64,000 nt of DNA from Linderina pennispora (lineage: Eukaryota > Kickxellomycota > Kickxellomycetes > Kickxellales > Kickxellaceae), in NCBI RefSeq assembly GCF_002104995.1, contig NW_024468262.1, forward strand, positions 62,001 through 126,000, given 5' to 3'. Below, in pieces: positions 34,732 to 46,408 of the stretch. The position numbers and the translations under genes were made by a program. Numbering within the stretch: the first letter of the stretch is position 1; each line of letters starts with the position of its first letter. The notes below the pieces were generated by a model. The model worked only from the letters and a program-made list of their open reading frames with translations, did no database searches and was not told the DNA's origin.

Positions 34732-35756
34732 GGTTTTGTTCAGAGAAAGGCTTTGTGGAAAGGCAGGCTGGGAATGCCACTGGATGTGTGCGTGGTGAGA
34801 CACAAAGCATGAGCTTGAATGGTGCGGCTGGACGACTGACGTAAAGTGAAGTTGATGAGAGAGCGGTAGGGCTGGTGTATGGTGTGCAGGCTGAGAAAGG
34901 AACCTGATGGTGACAGTTTCTACACTGGACCGATGCAGGACAAATTGGTCCGCTTTTTATATACTGCATTTCCGGAAACAAGTGCGCTCAGATATCGGAC
35001 CCAAATGGCCTCTACGCCATCGAACGAAGGGGGTTTAACCTCCCTAGGCACAGATTTTCTACTGCGACCAAAACGTAGCAACACACCAACGTTTATAGAT
35101 CTTCTGGTCCTTTGGGGACCGGTAGCATGTATTGGCAGCACCCTCACTAGTGCAAAGCATGTGCAAGGAAGATACCCTCCTCACCTTTCAATTATTACAG
35201 GCGCTTGAAATGACCTGAGTTGCTTGTTGGAATGAGTCTGGAGGGAGAGCAGAAAGGCTGTCTGAGTGGAAGGATCTTCCTGTTTGCCACATACCATGGG
35301 CCTGACGTAGCCACACAGATAGCTGTGAAGCTCGACAGCACTGCCTAGTGGACAAACAAGTATGAGGAATATACAAAGGGTGCTTTGAAAGAGGATTCGC
35401 TTTGCCACACCGTGGCGGAGAAAGCACGGCTGGAGTGTATTTTACAGTGGTGAGTCGGGGAAGCCGATCTTCATGGTGAACCATGGCACTCAATATTGAA
35501 AGTCTGAGCTGCGAGTTTTGAAAGAGACCGTGTAGCTCATGGTTGACCACCTGTCCCTGCGCAGCCCGCTTGGCATGTCCTGACATTGCTTCCTGTTTGC
35601 ATGTCAACCGTGTAGCTGAGAATCCAAGCTTTCATAGCAGAAGGCTGGCATGGCCGTGCAGCATGCGATGCTTAAATACCACTGACCGAGTAGACGGAAG
35701 AACCGGCAATTCTCCTCACTGTATATTTCTCACCACTAATGGCAACGTCCCCTTTA
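34732..35756. other. Intergenic region between divergent promoters
   Basis: Only short, unrecognisable frames on both strands. I see no repeat or RNA gene. Confidence 0.5.
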
Positions 35757-35819
35757 TTTTTATATTATAGCACACCAGCGAGTGTAATCCCACCTGTATA
35801 ATACCGCATATCCTGAATC

Positions 35820-37106
35820 ATGTTCTCTTCATTTTCCTCGTCAAGCGACATGCAAAGCATCGGCGATAGCTTTGCCAGCATGATGGGCCAGCTTGCCCAG
35901 CAGGACCACACTTTCGAAGACAAGTGGGGATTCGTCGTTTCAGAGAGCTGGGTTGTACTCTTGCAATCGCTTGCCATCGTATCCTTGCTTTCATCTATAG
36001 TCGTGTTGATATTCATGGGCTACTTTATCGTTTCCTACCGCAAGTACCTGAAGCGGTTCTCGTTGCAGGTATCTGGATATGTGGCGCTAGCAGATATGAT
36101 AAACTCGATTCTGCAAATAGTTATGCTGCAGAACAGCATAATGACGAAGCTATCCGCACACGGACTACGGTTCATCCTCTGGCTGACCATGTTCAGCACT
36201 CTGCTGTTTGTGTTCCTCACATTTGCTATTTCCTTGCAGCTGCATCTGAGTACACTGACCCAGGTGCGTGTTCGTGTGTACATGCGCCTCGAGAAATTCT
36301 ATGTTCCGATATGCGTGGCTTTAGCAACCGTGCTACCGGCTATTGTCGTGGGCCAGACCAAGGGGATGTATTGGGAGTCCAGCATGCACTCGTTTGCGTG
36401 GCCGGCGCCGACATGGAAGCGGAGGCTACTCCTGTGGGCGTGCAACTACGCATGGCTTGTCGTTACCATTGTGTACTGCACAGGCATTACGCTGTGTCTT
36501 GGTCTGCGTGTCCTGTCCATGTGGCGCAACTCTGTCGAAGTGACACTGGCTCCGCGCCCGCCCGAAAAGTGGGACTGGGGCACGATAACCCAAGCCGGAC
36601 GGGAAGACATGGAAACCATCGCTGAGACTAGCACCCTGCGTACCACCCGGTCAATGGGCACGCTAAACATCGGCGAAAGCACCTCTGACCTGGCCTCACT
36701 CAATTTGCCTGCTGAGCCGCCCCACTCCGCAGCCAGTAACATGACGTTCATTGAGACCAAGGGCCGCAGGGTGCAGCGGTCGGAAAACGTCGGCTACCTT
36801 TTGCCTGTATGCAGCAGCCCGCAGGCCGGCAAGCAGCGTGTGCAGGCCGTGCGCTCGTTTGTTGACAAGAAGCGGTTCCTGAAATCTATCCAGCGCCTGG
36901 CATGCTATCCATTGGTGCCGATTATCACGCAACTGGGCGTCGTGGCCATGAACATCGCGCCCGAGCCGTCGAAAGGGCTGTACATTTACGGTACGCTGAT
37001 GGCGACGACCAGCGGGTTCCTGAACTTTTTGGTGTTCACGCTCAATCCCGCGCTGTCTGACATTTGGAAAGAATCGGCAGCCAAGGATAAGGCAGCACAG
37101 ACGTAG
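35820..37106 (+). CDS. Seven-transmembrane receptor (Git3/cAMP-receptor-like GPCR)
   Basis: The protein has 428 residues in one frame. Hydrophobic helices appear in order: WVVLLQSLAIVSLLSSIVVL, then VALADMINSILQIVM, FILWLTMFSTLLFVFLTF, FYVPICVALATVLPAIVV, LLLWACNYAWLVVTIVYC, a long hydrophilic third intracellular loop (about residues 235-345), then LACYPLVPIITQLGVVAMN and LMATTSGFLNFLVFTLN. A short outer N-terminus, a large third loop and a short tail fit the fungal Git3/cAMP-receptor-like class that signals nutrients through G proteins. The ligand is unknown. A TATATTATAG stretch near 35760-35770 is a possible core promoter. Confidence 0.8.
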   Translation: MFSSFSSSSDMQSIGDSFASMMGQLAQQDHTFEDKWGFVVSESWVVLLQSLAIVSLLSSIVVLIFMGYFIVSYRKYLKRFSLQVSGYVALADMINSILQIVMLQNSIMTKLSAHGLRFILWLTMFSTLLFVFLTFAISLQLHLSTLTQVRVRVYMRLEKFYVPICVALATVLPAIVVGQTKGMYWESSMHSFAWPAPTWKRRLLLWACNYAWLVVTIVYCTGITLCLGLRVLSMWRNSVEVTLAPRPPEKWDWGTITQAGREDMETIAETSTLRTTRSMGTLNIGESTSDLASLNLPAEPPHSAASNMTFIETKGRRVQRSENVGYLLPVCSSPQAGKQRVQAVRSFVDKKRFLKSIQRLACYPLVPIITQLGVVAMNIAPEPSKGLYIYGTLMATTSGFLNFLVFTLNPALSDIWKESAAKDKAAQT

Positions 37107-37913
37107 TGTATTGCGAATATATTGTTCGTCTAACAAAGCCACTATTTGGCGTCAATGGTCCTGCTGAAATTACGCTTGTGCCAGATTGTCTGACCTGCTT
37201 TACAAGATCTACGGGCAGCAACTCGCTCTTACCAGCCGCCGCAAATCATCCAATTGCATGGCCAAATCCGATGCAATTTGGGCATTACCTTTGTCATTGA
37301 GGTGGTGTGAGGGGGGTGAGTGCGGCCGTGAACACAGCTGGCCACATCAAATTGCCCGGCCCTTGTGGATGCTTCATTTGCAACATCCCCCACGTAGTGC
37401 ATTACAAAGCGATCGCAACGGCAGCTTTAAGACCTGACTCCAAACGCCCTTTTTCGTTCTCAACGGCGAATTCCTGTTGAGCCTGCGGAGTTCCAAATTG
37501 AACAGCAACAGAAAGAGCGCCTCTTCGGGACCGTCTTTAGGACCGTGCCAGGGTGAGCAGCAAAAGATTTGCAAGGTGTAATTTAAACGCTCGCTTTTGT
37601 GTTCCACCCGTCTGCTTCAAGCAGGTGGCGCTCAACAGTGGAGAGGGGCCGCAAAACAAACAATGGCACTGCTCACTGACGCACTCGCGACTAACTTTCT
37701 CCTCTTCGCCTCTACACCCAGCTCGCCTTATTTTATACCCTTTTGTTAAACCGTTACACCACAGTTTTCTCAGTTTTCTTACTGCGCTTATTTTGCTTTC
37801 TCCGCACACACGCAGCTCAGTAATTGGACTTGTTCGTGTGCACTTTTGCCACTGATTTTTTCAGTGCCTTGAGAAAAAAAAAAAAAAAGGTCTTTTTTTA
37901 CCATTTTAGGCTC
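37107..37913. other. Intergenic region upstream of the palmitoyltransferase
   Basis: No recognisable gene. There is a 15-base A run at 37874-37888, a likely site of sequence-length error. Confidence 0.5.
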
Positions 37914-39397
37914 ATGGCAGAACTAGTGGAATTCGACGGCAAACCGCTCAAGCCCAAGGCAGCCCGACTGCTTGGACTGCTGGACCCTGAAGATGGCACT
38001 GGTTCTGGATCCTGGACATGGTCCAACAGCGAGGACACAGTGGCAACGCCATTACCAGACAAACGGGAAGACAGCATGCCAGCAGCCTCGTTTGAGGGCA
38101 CGCTGACACCGGCCTCCCCAGTATCCTTCACCGCCGACACCATCGACCTGGACCACCAGCGAGAATCCACTGGGACCACGCTGGGCTCATCGGGCTGGAA
38201 ACCAGATTGGCCTGAGCCCGACGACGAATACGTGGATGCAATGCTCAGACAGCGGCCACACCAGCCTAACGAGGGATTTGCAATGCGGCATGGCCAAAGA
38301 GGCCGATCCACGTTAGCTGACTCGGTCATGGAAGACGACCCATTGGCGGTCTGGGAGCAAATGGCAGCACTGCCTCGGTCGTCGGCAGTGCCCAGGGGCG
38401 CGACCAACGTATGGGCAAGGCGGCATGGATTCATGCTGCCATGGGACATGCTGTTTGTGGTGCAGTGGGTAGCGTCGCTGGCACTGACATTCGGGTTCTT
38501 CAGGCTGGTTTACCCGCTGATCCGGGCCAGCGACACCGCGGGACCGCTTCGGCTGGCGGCGTGGGGGATAAGCCTGCTAACGATTATCGCAATTCCGACA
38601 GCATTGGTGCTGAGCGTCATTGCGTCGCTGGTAGACACTGAGGCGGCCGAGGTGCGGGCCAGCGGGATGCCGCGCGACATGTACTATGTGCAGACATGGG
38701 GGGTGCCGGCGATCGACCCGATGTCCAGCGTGTGCCGCGTGTGCCAGGTATCGGCGTCTGTGACGACGCGGCACTGCAAGCGCTGCAACAAGTGCGTGGC
38801 TGGCACGACCACCACTGCCAGTGGCTGAACACCTGTGTGGGAGCAGCGAATTACCGGTGGTTCTTCGCCACACTGGTATCAGCCGTTGTGGCCCTGGCCG
38901 GAGTGCTAGTGCATGCGGCGTGCCTGGTGCATATGGCTGGCTGGAACAATGCAGCATTCCTAACCACTGTCCACAGGGCATTTGGCAGCGAAACCGAAGC
39001 GATGGTGGTACTGGCGCAATGCTTGCTGGCATTCTATCTTGTAGCCGCTGCCGCGGCGCTTGCTGCTGTATCGATGCTGCTGGGGCTGCATGTCCGGCTG
39101 TGCATGCTGGGCGTGACCACCACTGACTACAATGCGTATGTGCAGAAGCATAGGATTCCATGGTATGTGTGCTGGCGCAGGCGCGAGCACGAGCAGATGA
39201 TTCCGATGGTGGAGGTGTCGCACCAGGCATTCCGGCACTCGTCGGCGTCGTCAGCACCACCGGCAGCCCGTGTGGACCGGCCATTCCCAGCTCGCGCGCT
39301 GGCGGCAGTCCAGCGGGGCGCTGGCAAGATCTGGATGACTTTAAGCAGCATGCGGCACCAGCGCACGCATTCGCAGATTCCCACATCCCCTGTATAA
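37914..39397 (+). CDS. DHHC-type protein S-acyltransferase
   Basis: DHHC enzymes attach palmitate to Cys residues of membrane proteins. The hydrophilic N-terminus (about 165 residues) is followed by two helices (MLFVVQWVASLALTFGFFRL; ISLLTIIAIPTALVLSVIAS). The zinc-binding Cys-rich domain follows: SVCRVCQV, RHCKRCNKCVAG, then DHHCQWLNTCVGAANYRWF, where Cys in DHHC is the acyl acceptor. Two more helices come next (FFATLVSAVVALAGVLVHAA; VLAQCLLAFYLVAAAAALAA). The frame breaks once near 38803, between the CV and DHHC motifs; one missing base in a GGC(C)AC context restores the normal CV-x-x-x-DHHC spacing. The start is the first ATG after a poly-A leader. Confidence 0.9.
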
Positions 39398-39435
39398 TAG
39401 CCAGTATATTTTGTTAATCCCCAAAAACCTCCGTC

Positions 39436-39888
39436 TTACTTGGCCAAATGGCAGTTCAGCGCCTTGCACTCGTCCTCCAGCTCAGAAATAACAATGACCT
39501 GGACGCCGTGGTTGCGCAGCTCCTCGATGCCAGTGCAGTGGACAAAGTTTGGCGGCTCGGCCACGCCCACAAAAACCCTCGCGATCTTTGCGTTCAAAAC
39601 ACGCTTGACGCACGGCACGTTGCCTGACAGGCGCGTTGAGCACGGCTCCATGGTCGTGTACATGGTGGTATTCGCAGTGCTGATGTTTTTGTCGGCCAGG
39701 GCCATCAGCGCACATTGCTCGGCGTGCGTGTTGCCCGGGAACTGGCGAGAGTAGCCGGTGCTCAGGACCTGGGTTCCGTCGGTGATCACCGCGCCGACAT
39801 TGTATGCGGACTCGACGCTGGTGCAGTTGCGGGCCTCGGCGATAGCCATGCGCATGAAGGCAATGTCCTGCTGTGTGTATTCCGGCAT
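39436..39888 (-). CDS. Deaminase of the CMP/dCMP-type zinc family (Rib2/DRAP-deaminase-like)
   Basis: The ATG at 39888 gives 150 residues. The zinc site is complete: THAEQCALMAL supplies His and the catalytic Glu, and TTMEPCSTRLSGNVPCVKRV supplies the two Cys in the PCxxxxxxxxPC pattern. The sequence order (AYNVGAVITDGTQVLSTGYS; EELRNHGVQV) fits the deaminase domain used for riboflavin pathway pyrimidines, so a role in riboflavin synthesis is likely, with other small-molecule deamination possible. Upstream Met at 39960 is less likely as start. It is followed 105 bp upstream by TRAPPC2L on the same strand. Confidence 0.8.
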   Translation of the reverse strand: MPEYTQQDIAFMRMAIAEARNCTSVESAYNVGAVITDGTQVLSTGYSRQFPGNTHAEQCALMALADKNISTANTTMYTTMEPCSTRLSGNVPCVKRVLNAKIARVFVGVAEPPNFVHCTGIEELRNHGVQVIVISELEDECKALNCHLAK

Positions 39889-39993
39889 GGTATTTGAGAA
39901 AACGAAAACAGAATGAGAAGAAAAGAAGCGGGGTGCCAGGTATGGCGTGTAAAAGTTCAAGAATAGCTGATTGCAGTATCAAATATTATGCGT

Positions 39994-40410
39994 TTACTTT
40001 GCGTGAATCCGGCCAAGCTCAGCCACGGCCTTGTCGAATTTCTTGCTCTCAATCCTGTCCTCTATCCGCTGCTCGTTGAACGGATTGCAGATGACGGCAA
40101 TATATGCAGCATGTATTTGCTGGAATATGTCGCGGATCTCAGCACCCCTTACCAGCGACTCTGGCACCGACATGACCAGGATGATCTTGTTTCCCGTGTT
40201 CATGGCGTATCCGTACACGACCATGTCGCCGACGGTCTGCAGGAGTCCCAGGTAGAGGTCGGAGGCCTTGGTGGTCAGGCGCTCCTCGATCACGTCGCAG
40301 GAGGTGTGGGCGAGATAGTGGTATTTGACGTCCTCCTGGTAGTTGTCAAAGTTGCGCAGGTAGATTGGGTTGCCATGGCGGTTGATGATCGCAATGCAGT
40401 GTATCTTCAT
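39994..40410 (-). CDS. TRAPP complex subunit TRAPPC2L/Tca17 (sedlin family)
   Basis: TRAPPC2L-type proteins join TRAPP complexes, which act as exchange factors for Rab GTPases in the secretory route. The ATG at 40410 starts MKIHCIAIINRHGNPIYLRN, the typical longin-like first strand. YHYLAHTSCDVIEERL, DLYLGLLQTVGDMVVYGYAM and the C-terminal helix IRDIFQQIHAAYIAVICNPF follow. The length of 138 residues is normal for the family. A 12-base A run lies just upstream of the start. No frame breaks. Confidence 0.9.
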   Translation of the reverse strand: MKIHCIAIINRHGNPIYLRNFDNYQEDVKYHYLAHTSCDVIEERLTTKASDLYLGLLQTVGDMVVYGYAMNTGNKIILVMSVPESLVRGAEIRDIFQQIHAAYIAVICNPFNEQRIEDRIESKKFDKAVAELGRIHAK

Positions 40411-40548
40411 GGTCAAAAAGGCAAAAAAAAAAAAGGGGCGTTTGGGGATAATTACCGGCAATACTCACGGCTACGTAGCGTTTGTGTATGAATATGCCAG
40501 ACACAGAAATATGTTTATGGTCATATGAAAATTTGCTGATATTTTTTG

Positions 40549-42119
40549 TTAGTTGAGGGTAGGCATGTGGACGGCCGAGCGACGGTCATCGGCATCCTCC
40601 TTGCGCCAGAGGCTGGTGACGGTCTTGTACTGGGTGTAGAAGTTGACGCCCGACTTTCCGTAAAAGTTGGAGTCGCCCAGGAACGACGCCTTGTTGCCAG
40701 TGAACGAGAACATGGGCAGGGGCACAGGGATGGGCACGTTGATGCCGATCTGGCCGGCCTCGACCTCCGACTGGAACTTGCGCTGCGCTGGCGCCCGACC
40801 GCGTGAAGATGGACGCGCCGTTGCCGTACCGGTTCTTGTTGACAATCTCCAGCGCCTCGTCCATCGTGTCCACGCGGATGCACGACAGCACCGGGCCAAA
40901 GATCTCCTCCTGATACGACGCCATCGACGTCTTGGTGTTGTCGATGATGGTCGGGCCCAAAAAGTTGCCCTTCGGGTAGCCAGCGACCTTGACGCCGCGG
41001 CCATCCAGCACCACCGACGCTCCATCGTCGACTGCCGACTGGATCAGACCCTCGGCGCGCTGCTGGGCGGCCGGGGTGATCATCGGGCCGATATCGGCGC
41101 CCTTCTCGAACCCGCCGTTGACACTGAGCTGGCGCGCGCGCTCGGCAATCTCAGGAATCCACTCGGCAGTCTCGCCGACGAACACAGCGACGCTGAGCGC
41201 CATGCACCGCTGGCCGGCGGCTCCAAAGGCTGCGCCCGAGATGGCATTCAGCGCATGCTCCTTGTTGGCGTCCGGCATGATAATCGCGTGGTTCTTGGCG
41301 CCCAGGTTCGCCTGGCACCGCTTGCCGTGCTGCGAGCACCGCTCGTAGATGTACCGGCCGGCCTTGTCGCCGCCCACAAACGACACTGCCTTGATGCGCT
41401 CGTCCGGACGTCAAAAAGTTCACTGTGTCGTGGGCGCCATGCACGATGTTCAGCACGCCCTTGGGGATGCCCACCTCCTCGCACAGCTTGGCCAGGATCA
41501 TGGCCGCCCCGGGGTCGCGCTCCGAGGGCTTCAGCAGAACCGTGTTGCCGGTCGCCTATGGCCACCGGGAACATCCACAGCGGAATCATTGCCGGAAAGT
41601 TGAATGGGCAGATGCCAGCCACCACACCCAACGGCTCGCGCACCGTATACGTATCCATGTCCTTGGCCACCTCCAGCTTGGTGCCCAGCAGGTGGTCGGT
41701 GATGCCTGTCATGTTCTCCACCACCTGCAGCCCGCGCAGAACATCGCCCTGCGCATCGCTGAACACCTTGCCTTGCTCGGTCACTATGCTGGCCTGCCAG
41801 CTTGTCCATGTTGTGCCGGACCGCATGCTGCAGATCCAGCATCTTGCGCTGCCGCGTCAGGACGCTGGTGCGCCTCCACTCCTTGAACGCCGACTGCGCG
41901 CTGGCCGCCGCCTCGTTCAGCTCCGCAGCCGTCGCCTTGGGCACCCGCGTCACCACCTCCTGCGTCGCCGGGTTGTGCACATCTATCCACTTCGTTGGTC
42001 TGCGACTCAACGAACTCGCCGTTGATGAACAGCTTCGTGGTCGCCACGTTGCTGCTCATCGACCGCCTGAGCAGAGTGCCCGCCGCACGGGCCTTGTTGA
42101 TGTTGGTGAGACGAAGCAT
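40549..42119 (-). CDS. Methylmalonate-semialdehyde dehydrogenase, mitochondrial (ALDH6 family)
   Basis: This enzyme oxidises methylmalonate semialdehyde to propionyl-CoA in valine catabolism. The ATG at 42119 gives a presequence ([20 protein letters not shown]). Family motifs follow in order: [53 protein letters not shown] and [16 protein letters not shown]. The catalytic Cys stands in [26 protein letters not shown] and the C-terminal [14 protein letters not shown] complete the order. Single extra bases break the frame near 41990, 41794, 41555, 41404 and 40785. Conserved sequence resumes each time, so the gene is probably whole. The length is about 520 residues, as expected. Confidence 0.93.
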
Positions 42120-42655
42120 GACTTTCAATATTTATTGCGAGAGAAAAATGAATGGAGGAAAGCAGCGCAAGGACGGGGCGGCGGGCGCTGCTACTTATAC
42201 TCGGCGCTGATGGACCAGGGGCGGCTGGCCAGGTATTTCCCACACAATCGTGCCCCTTTACAGTGCTGGCAAATAGCGTCCAAGCCATGCATGATGGCTG
42301 CTGAGCCGTGGGACTAAGTGGATTTCGCTTCCCACCCTGCTTGTATCTTCCCATTAACCAGAGAAGCTCCACTGCCTGCTAACCCCGGGCTGTGTGTGGA
42401 TCCTTTCCCGGGTCAGAAACAAACAAGACTGCTATCTCGGAGAAATTAATTGCCCCCCGCGTCTCTTGCAGCTGGTACCGCACCAAATAGCCTATGCATG
42501 TGCGCTACCTGCCCTAAACGGTCCCGGGGCAGGGGACCACTAGCCCAGCCCTTTCTATCTTGAGTCAGTGTCCCAATAGTTTATTGATTCGGTGACGTGA
42601 AGACAGGGAGAATCGGGCGATAGCCCAGACCCGTGGAAGGATCGCCAACAAGCCC
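42120..42655. other. Intergenic region between the dehydrogenase start and the Pob3 stop
   Basis: No recognisable gene. The 5' flank of the dehydrogenase contains an ACTTATACTC-like stretch near 42195 but no clear TATA box. Confidence 0.45.
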
Positions 42656-44323
42656 TCACTCCTCCTCCTCAGGCGTCTCATAGTTTTCGTCGTATTCCTC
42701 AGGCACATCGCTCTCGCTCTCGGCGACAAAGTCCTCATCCACACTCGACTCATCGTCATCGCCGCCATCCCCGGCACCAGCAGCGCCCTGGAACGCCGCG
42801 CCGTCGTTATCCGAGTCATCATCCATGCCCTTGTACGACACCGACGTGGTCTCGTTCAGCTCGCTCAGCATCTTGATGCCGTGCTCAGCCATGTACTCCT
42901 CAAGGCTGGCGTGCTCCTCGCGGTTGATGCTGGCAAACTGGTGGTCCTGCGCCCCGTGCATGTTGAATTTTCAGGTCGAACGTGCGCATTTTGTTGGAGC
43001 TCGAGGCCTCGACGCGCGAAAACACAATGCTGGCAATGTCCGAGTGCGGGATGTACAGCGGCGGCTTGGGCGCGAACAAGAAGCCCTTGTCGAGCGGATA
43101 CAAGGTGCCCTCGTTGGCCTTGAGCGACGCCTTGACGCCCTGCGAGCCGTGGTAGGCGCGGAAACTGCCGCCCTCGATCAGCCGCTTGTCCGCCAGGCCC
43201 TTGAACACATTGGCCACGATGCGGTACAGCGGCTCGTCGTAGTGTGTGCGCAATCTGCCCTCGTATTTTGCCGCCAGCCCCTCGGCCTCCAGATTCAGCT
43301 CGACCGTCATTTCCTCGTCGCGCACAAACTGCAGCACCAGGTACGGGTACCGCGTCTGGCCCTGGCGGATCGGCGGATTCAGCCCCACAATGAACATCAT
43401 GTGCAGCTCATCGGGCTTCGAGACAAGGAACAGCCGCTGCACGTTCTCGTACGGGATCTTGTAGTCGTAGGTCTTGCCGCGGAGACGCAGGAAGTGCGGG
43501 AACATGTCCACGCTGTACCGCCCGCGCGGTGTCAAGGCACAGGATCTCGGGGAACTGCACAATGCTGTCGCCGCTGACCTGTCCCAGATCCGCACGCTCC
43601 TTGATCGTATCATGCAGCACCGACGCCGCGCTAACCTCCTCGTCCTCCTTCTCGCCGTCCTTGTCTCCATCCTTGTCTCCGTCGACCGACTCGTCATCCG
43701 AGGCCTTGTTTGCCCCGCTGGCCGTCTGTCGTCCCCGGCACATAGAACCGGATCTCGACCAACTCGTCGGGCGCCCCCTTGCGCTTGACGCCCTTGGCCC
43801 TGGGCGGCTGCATCTCGACGCTGACCTCGTTCTTGTTGGCCAGGTTGGTGTTCGACACATACCCCATCGGCAGATCGAACATTGGCCGGTTGTCGACACG
43901 GAACGTCATATTGGTGCCCTCGAAATCCGCCTTGCCCCAGTTCCACCCCTTTATGCTGATCTCACGCACCTCAAACGGCACCCCGTGGAACATCTTCCGC
44001 ACCACGTCGCGCAGCGACTCTTGGTCGTCCTCGCGGAACCCATCGAGCTTGTGCACTGTGCCGCTTTTCGTGTGGATCCGCAGCCCGTACCCGCGCGCCA
44101 CCCGCTGCCACTGGATGCGACGCAGGTCGTCCCGCTGCAGCGCCAGCATGCCCACCGGCAGTGTCAGCCCCGGAATCGAAAGGCCCTTGAGGTTCTCCGC
44201 CTCGCCCTCTGCTGCCTTCCACCCTATTCCCGACGCATTTACTCGCATTTGCCCCACCGCCTTCACGTACGGCTCTGTCGCCAAGTAAATATCGTTGAAC
44301 CTCAAAAACCGATCGTTGCTCAT
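42656..44323 (-). CDS. POB3: FACT complex subunit Pob3 (SSRP1-like without HMG box)
   Basis: Pob3 pairs with Spt16 in FACT to reorganise nucleosomes during transcription and replication. The ATG at 44323 starts MSNDRFLRFNDIYLA. The N-terminal dimerisation domain holds GWNWGKADFEGTNMTFRV. The middle PH domains hold RGRYSVDMFPHFLRLRGKTY, YPYLVLQFVRDEEMTVELNL and FAPKPPLYIPHSDIASIVF. The protein ends in a long acidic tail (ENYETPEEEE), with no HMG box, as in other fungi. Single extra bases break the frame near 43730, 43528 and 42965; each flank continues the family sequence. The length is normal. Confidence 0.95.
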
Positions 44324-44582
44324 TTTATTTGGATTTGATGTGGTCAGAAATAAGTGTGAGAAAAATAAAAAGAGCGAGTTCAACCAGCAAGAGGTTGGAA
44401 TTTGCGTGCTGCTGTTTCCCTCCGAGCAGGAGACACGCCTGGGTTGTCATGAAGACAGAACGCGTCAAGAAAAGCGAGTTGATTTGATCTGGATAATTGA
44501 TTAGCCCATGTGGGACACCACTGGCTCCAAAAGCCAATGTGAAGTAGATGGTCAACAAGCGCGTGCGAGCCAGCATCAGCGC

Positions 44583-46408
44583 TCACAATTTATTGTAGTA
44601 GACCCACTGGATAAGCAAGACAATGCTGCAGACGCCGTTCACGACATTATATACCTCCACACAACTGGATTCTACCACCTGGGGAACTGCGTAGAGGCAA
44701 AGCGATCCGATGACTGTAAACTCGATCGCTCGAAGGAGATGGTACGCAATCAGCACGTACGTAGTCGACTTGCGTTTGAACACCAAAATAATAGATGGAA
44801 TGAAGTAGGCGGCATAGACCCAGAACACCATGCGGTAGCAGAAGTGGCCCATGGCCCGAAAGAAGTGCGCTAATCTGACTTCCATCAGCCTTCAGCAGAT
44901 CCTGAATCTCAACGCCGCCGGAGATATACGCTTGGTAGGCATACTCCACGACAAGAGATGCCGCAATAGCCATAAGCAATAGCTTAAAAGTCTGTGAGCA
45001 TATCTCGGAATAGGCGCTCTCCAGGTCGTCGTCCTCGCTCCCCTGCTTATTTTGCAGCGGGTTATCGCCCTTTTCCTTGTCACTGGGGTTAGTCGCTCGA
45101 GAGCCACTGAAAAACCGTATGACACCCGCCACCCATCGCTGAGGCATAATTACAACGAGTAACTTGATGAACCTCCAGACCGCGCAAACCGTAATGAGTA
45201 CCCAGTACAATCCTGCATGCGGAACCGCTAGCCCAATGCCACTAACCAGGGGCACGTGGAAAAACTCTTGGAATAAATACATCCCAAAAATCGAGCTGGC
45301 TTTTCCGCCATTTGAACAGGCTGACGCCAAATAAAGCCTGGCAATGTAGAGCTGCTGGATGAGCCACAGAGAGAGCAGTGCTGGGTAGAGCGCAAGGTAA
45401 ATCGCGGTTGATACTGTCGAACGGGCCGTCGATGACCCAAGGTTTAGGCCTAGTGCCAAACCCTTACCCTCATTCAATTTCAACAACTTGTGAACCCTGT
45501 CGTCCACTCTGCGTTCGATGCGTTTAGAAGCCTGCTCAATGCTAGTGCGTACGCCACGGATCCTCATGTCGATATCGACAGTTGCACTGAGGGCTTCAGG
45601 CTCCTCGCTTGTGCTGTTGCCATCAGCAAGTGGGAACCTCTTCCATTCCATCTTGGCGTCATTGGTCCAGATAGAGCAGAGGGAGGTACACATCCTTGGC
45701 GCTAGTGCTATCAGTCATGCTATCAGTCGTGCTATCGGATTTGACTGCTTGTCCGTGGGCGATGGTGCACTTGTTGCAATGAATATTGGGCAGGGAGTCG
45801 GACCTATACACGTTGTCCTCGAGATGGATCTTCCACTTGGCCTGGGTATCCACTTGGAATGTTGATTTCGAAACGCAGTGAGCCTTGATACCTTTTCCCT
45901 TCTGGTCATCACTGTAGCACGTGGTCTCCCCGATCGTAGACGTGAGCCAACGCTCGCCAACAAGCAGGTGGGGGTCGCTGATATTCGGATGAGGTGTGAA
46001 CTGGCCAGCCTTCTGAATGAAAACACACATGGATTTATGACCCGTATCTGTCAGATTCAGGCTCAGACGCTTCTCGAAGACTGGGTACCGATTCGCCAGG
46101 CTCTGCGGCTCGATGTGCCAGACTTCGGTGGCATTCTGGAAGAACGTCTCGAGTGAGTCAGAGTCGCACGACTTGTTGTTGACATATACCTTGGCCTCGT
46201 ATTCAAATGGTTCCTTCCATGCGAGCGAGATAGGCTCGGCAGTCTCGTTGGCAGGCGGCACAGGATGAAGATAGGGAACATTCGTGGTTGGAAAGTAGAA
46301 AACCATGAACGTTTGCACGCTCAGGAACAGCGACTGCAGAAGCAGCCATCCGGCAAACGCAAGCACAGCTAGCTGCACAAGCTTAGCAGCAGACAGAAAA
46401 ATATTCAT
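44583..46408 (-). CDS. CLPTM1-family multi-pass membrane protein
   Basis: CLPTM1-like proteins are ER/Golgi membrane proteins; animal members act in receptor trafficking and lipid scrambling. The N-terminus is one helix (LVQLAVLAFAGWLLLQSLFL), then a lumenal domain with several Cys and N-glycosylation sites (NETAEP, NATEVW, NISDPH). A family motif DVYLPLLY follows near 45670. The C-terminal half has several helices (LLLMAIAASLVVEYAYQAY; MVFWVYAAYFIPSIILVF). Single extra bases break the frame near 45670 and 44883, and sense resumes after each. The total is about 608 residues, near the family's usual length. Confidence 0.8.
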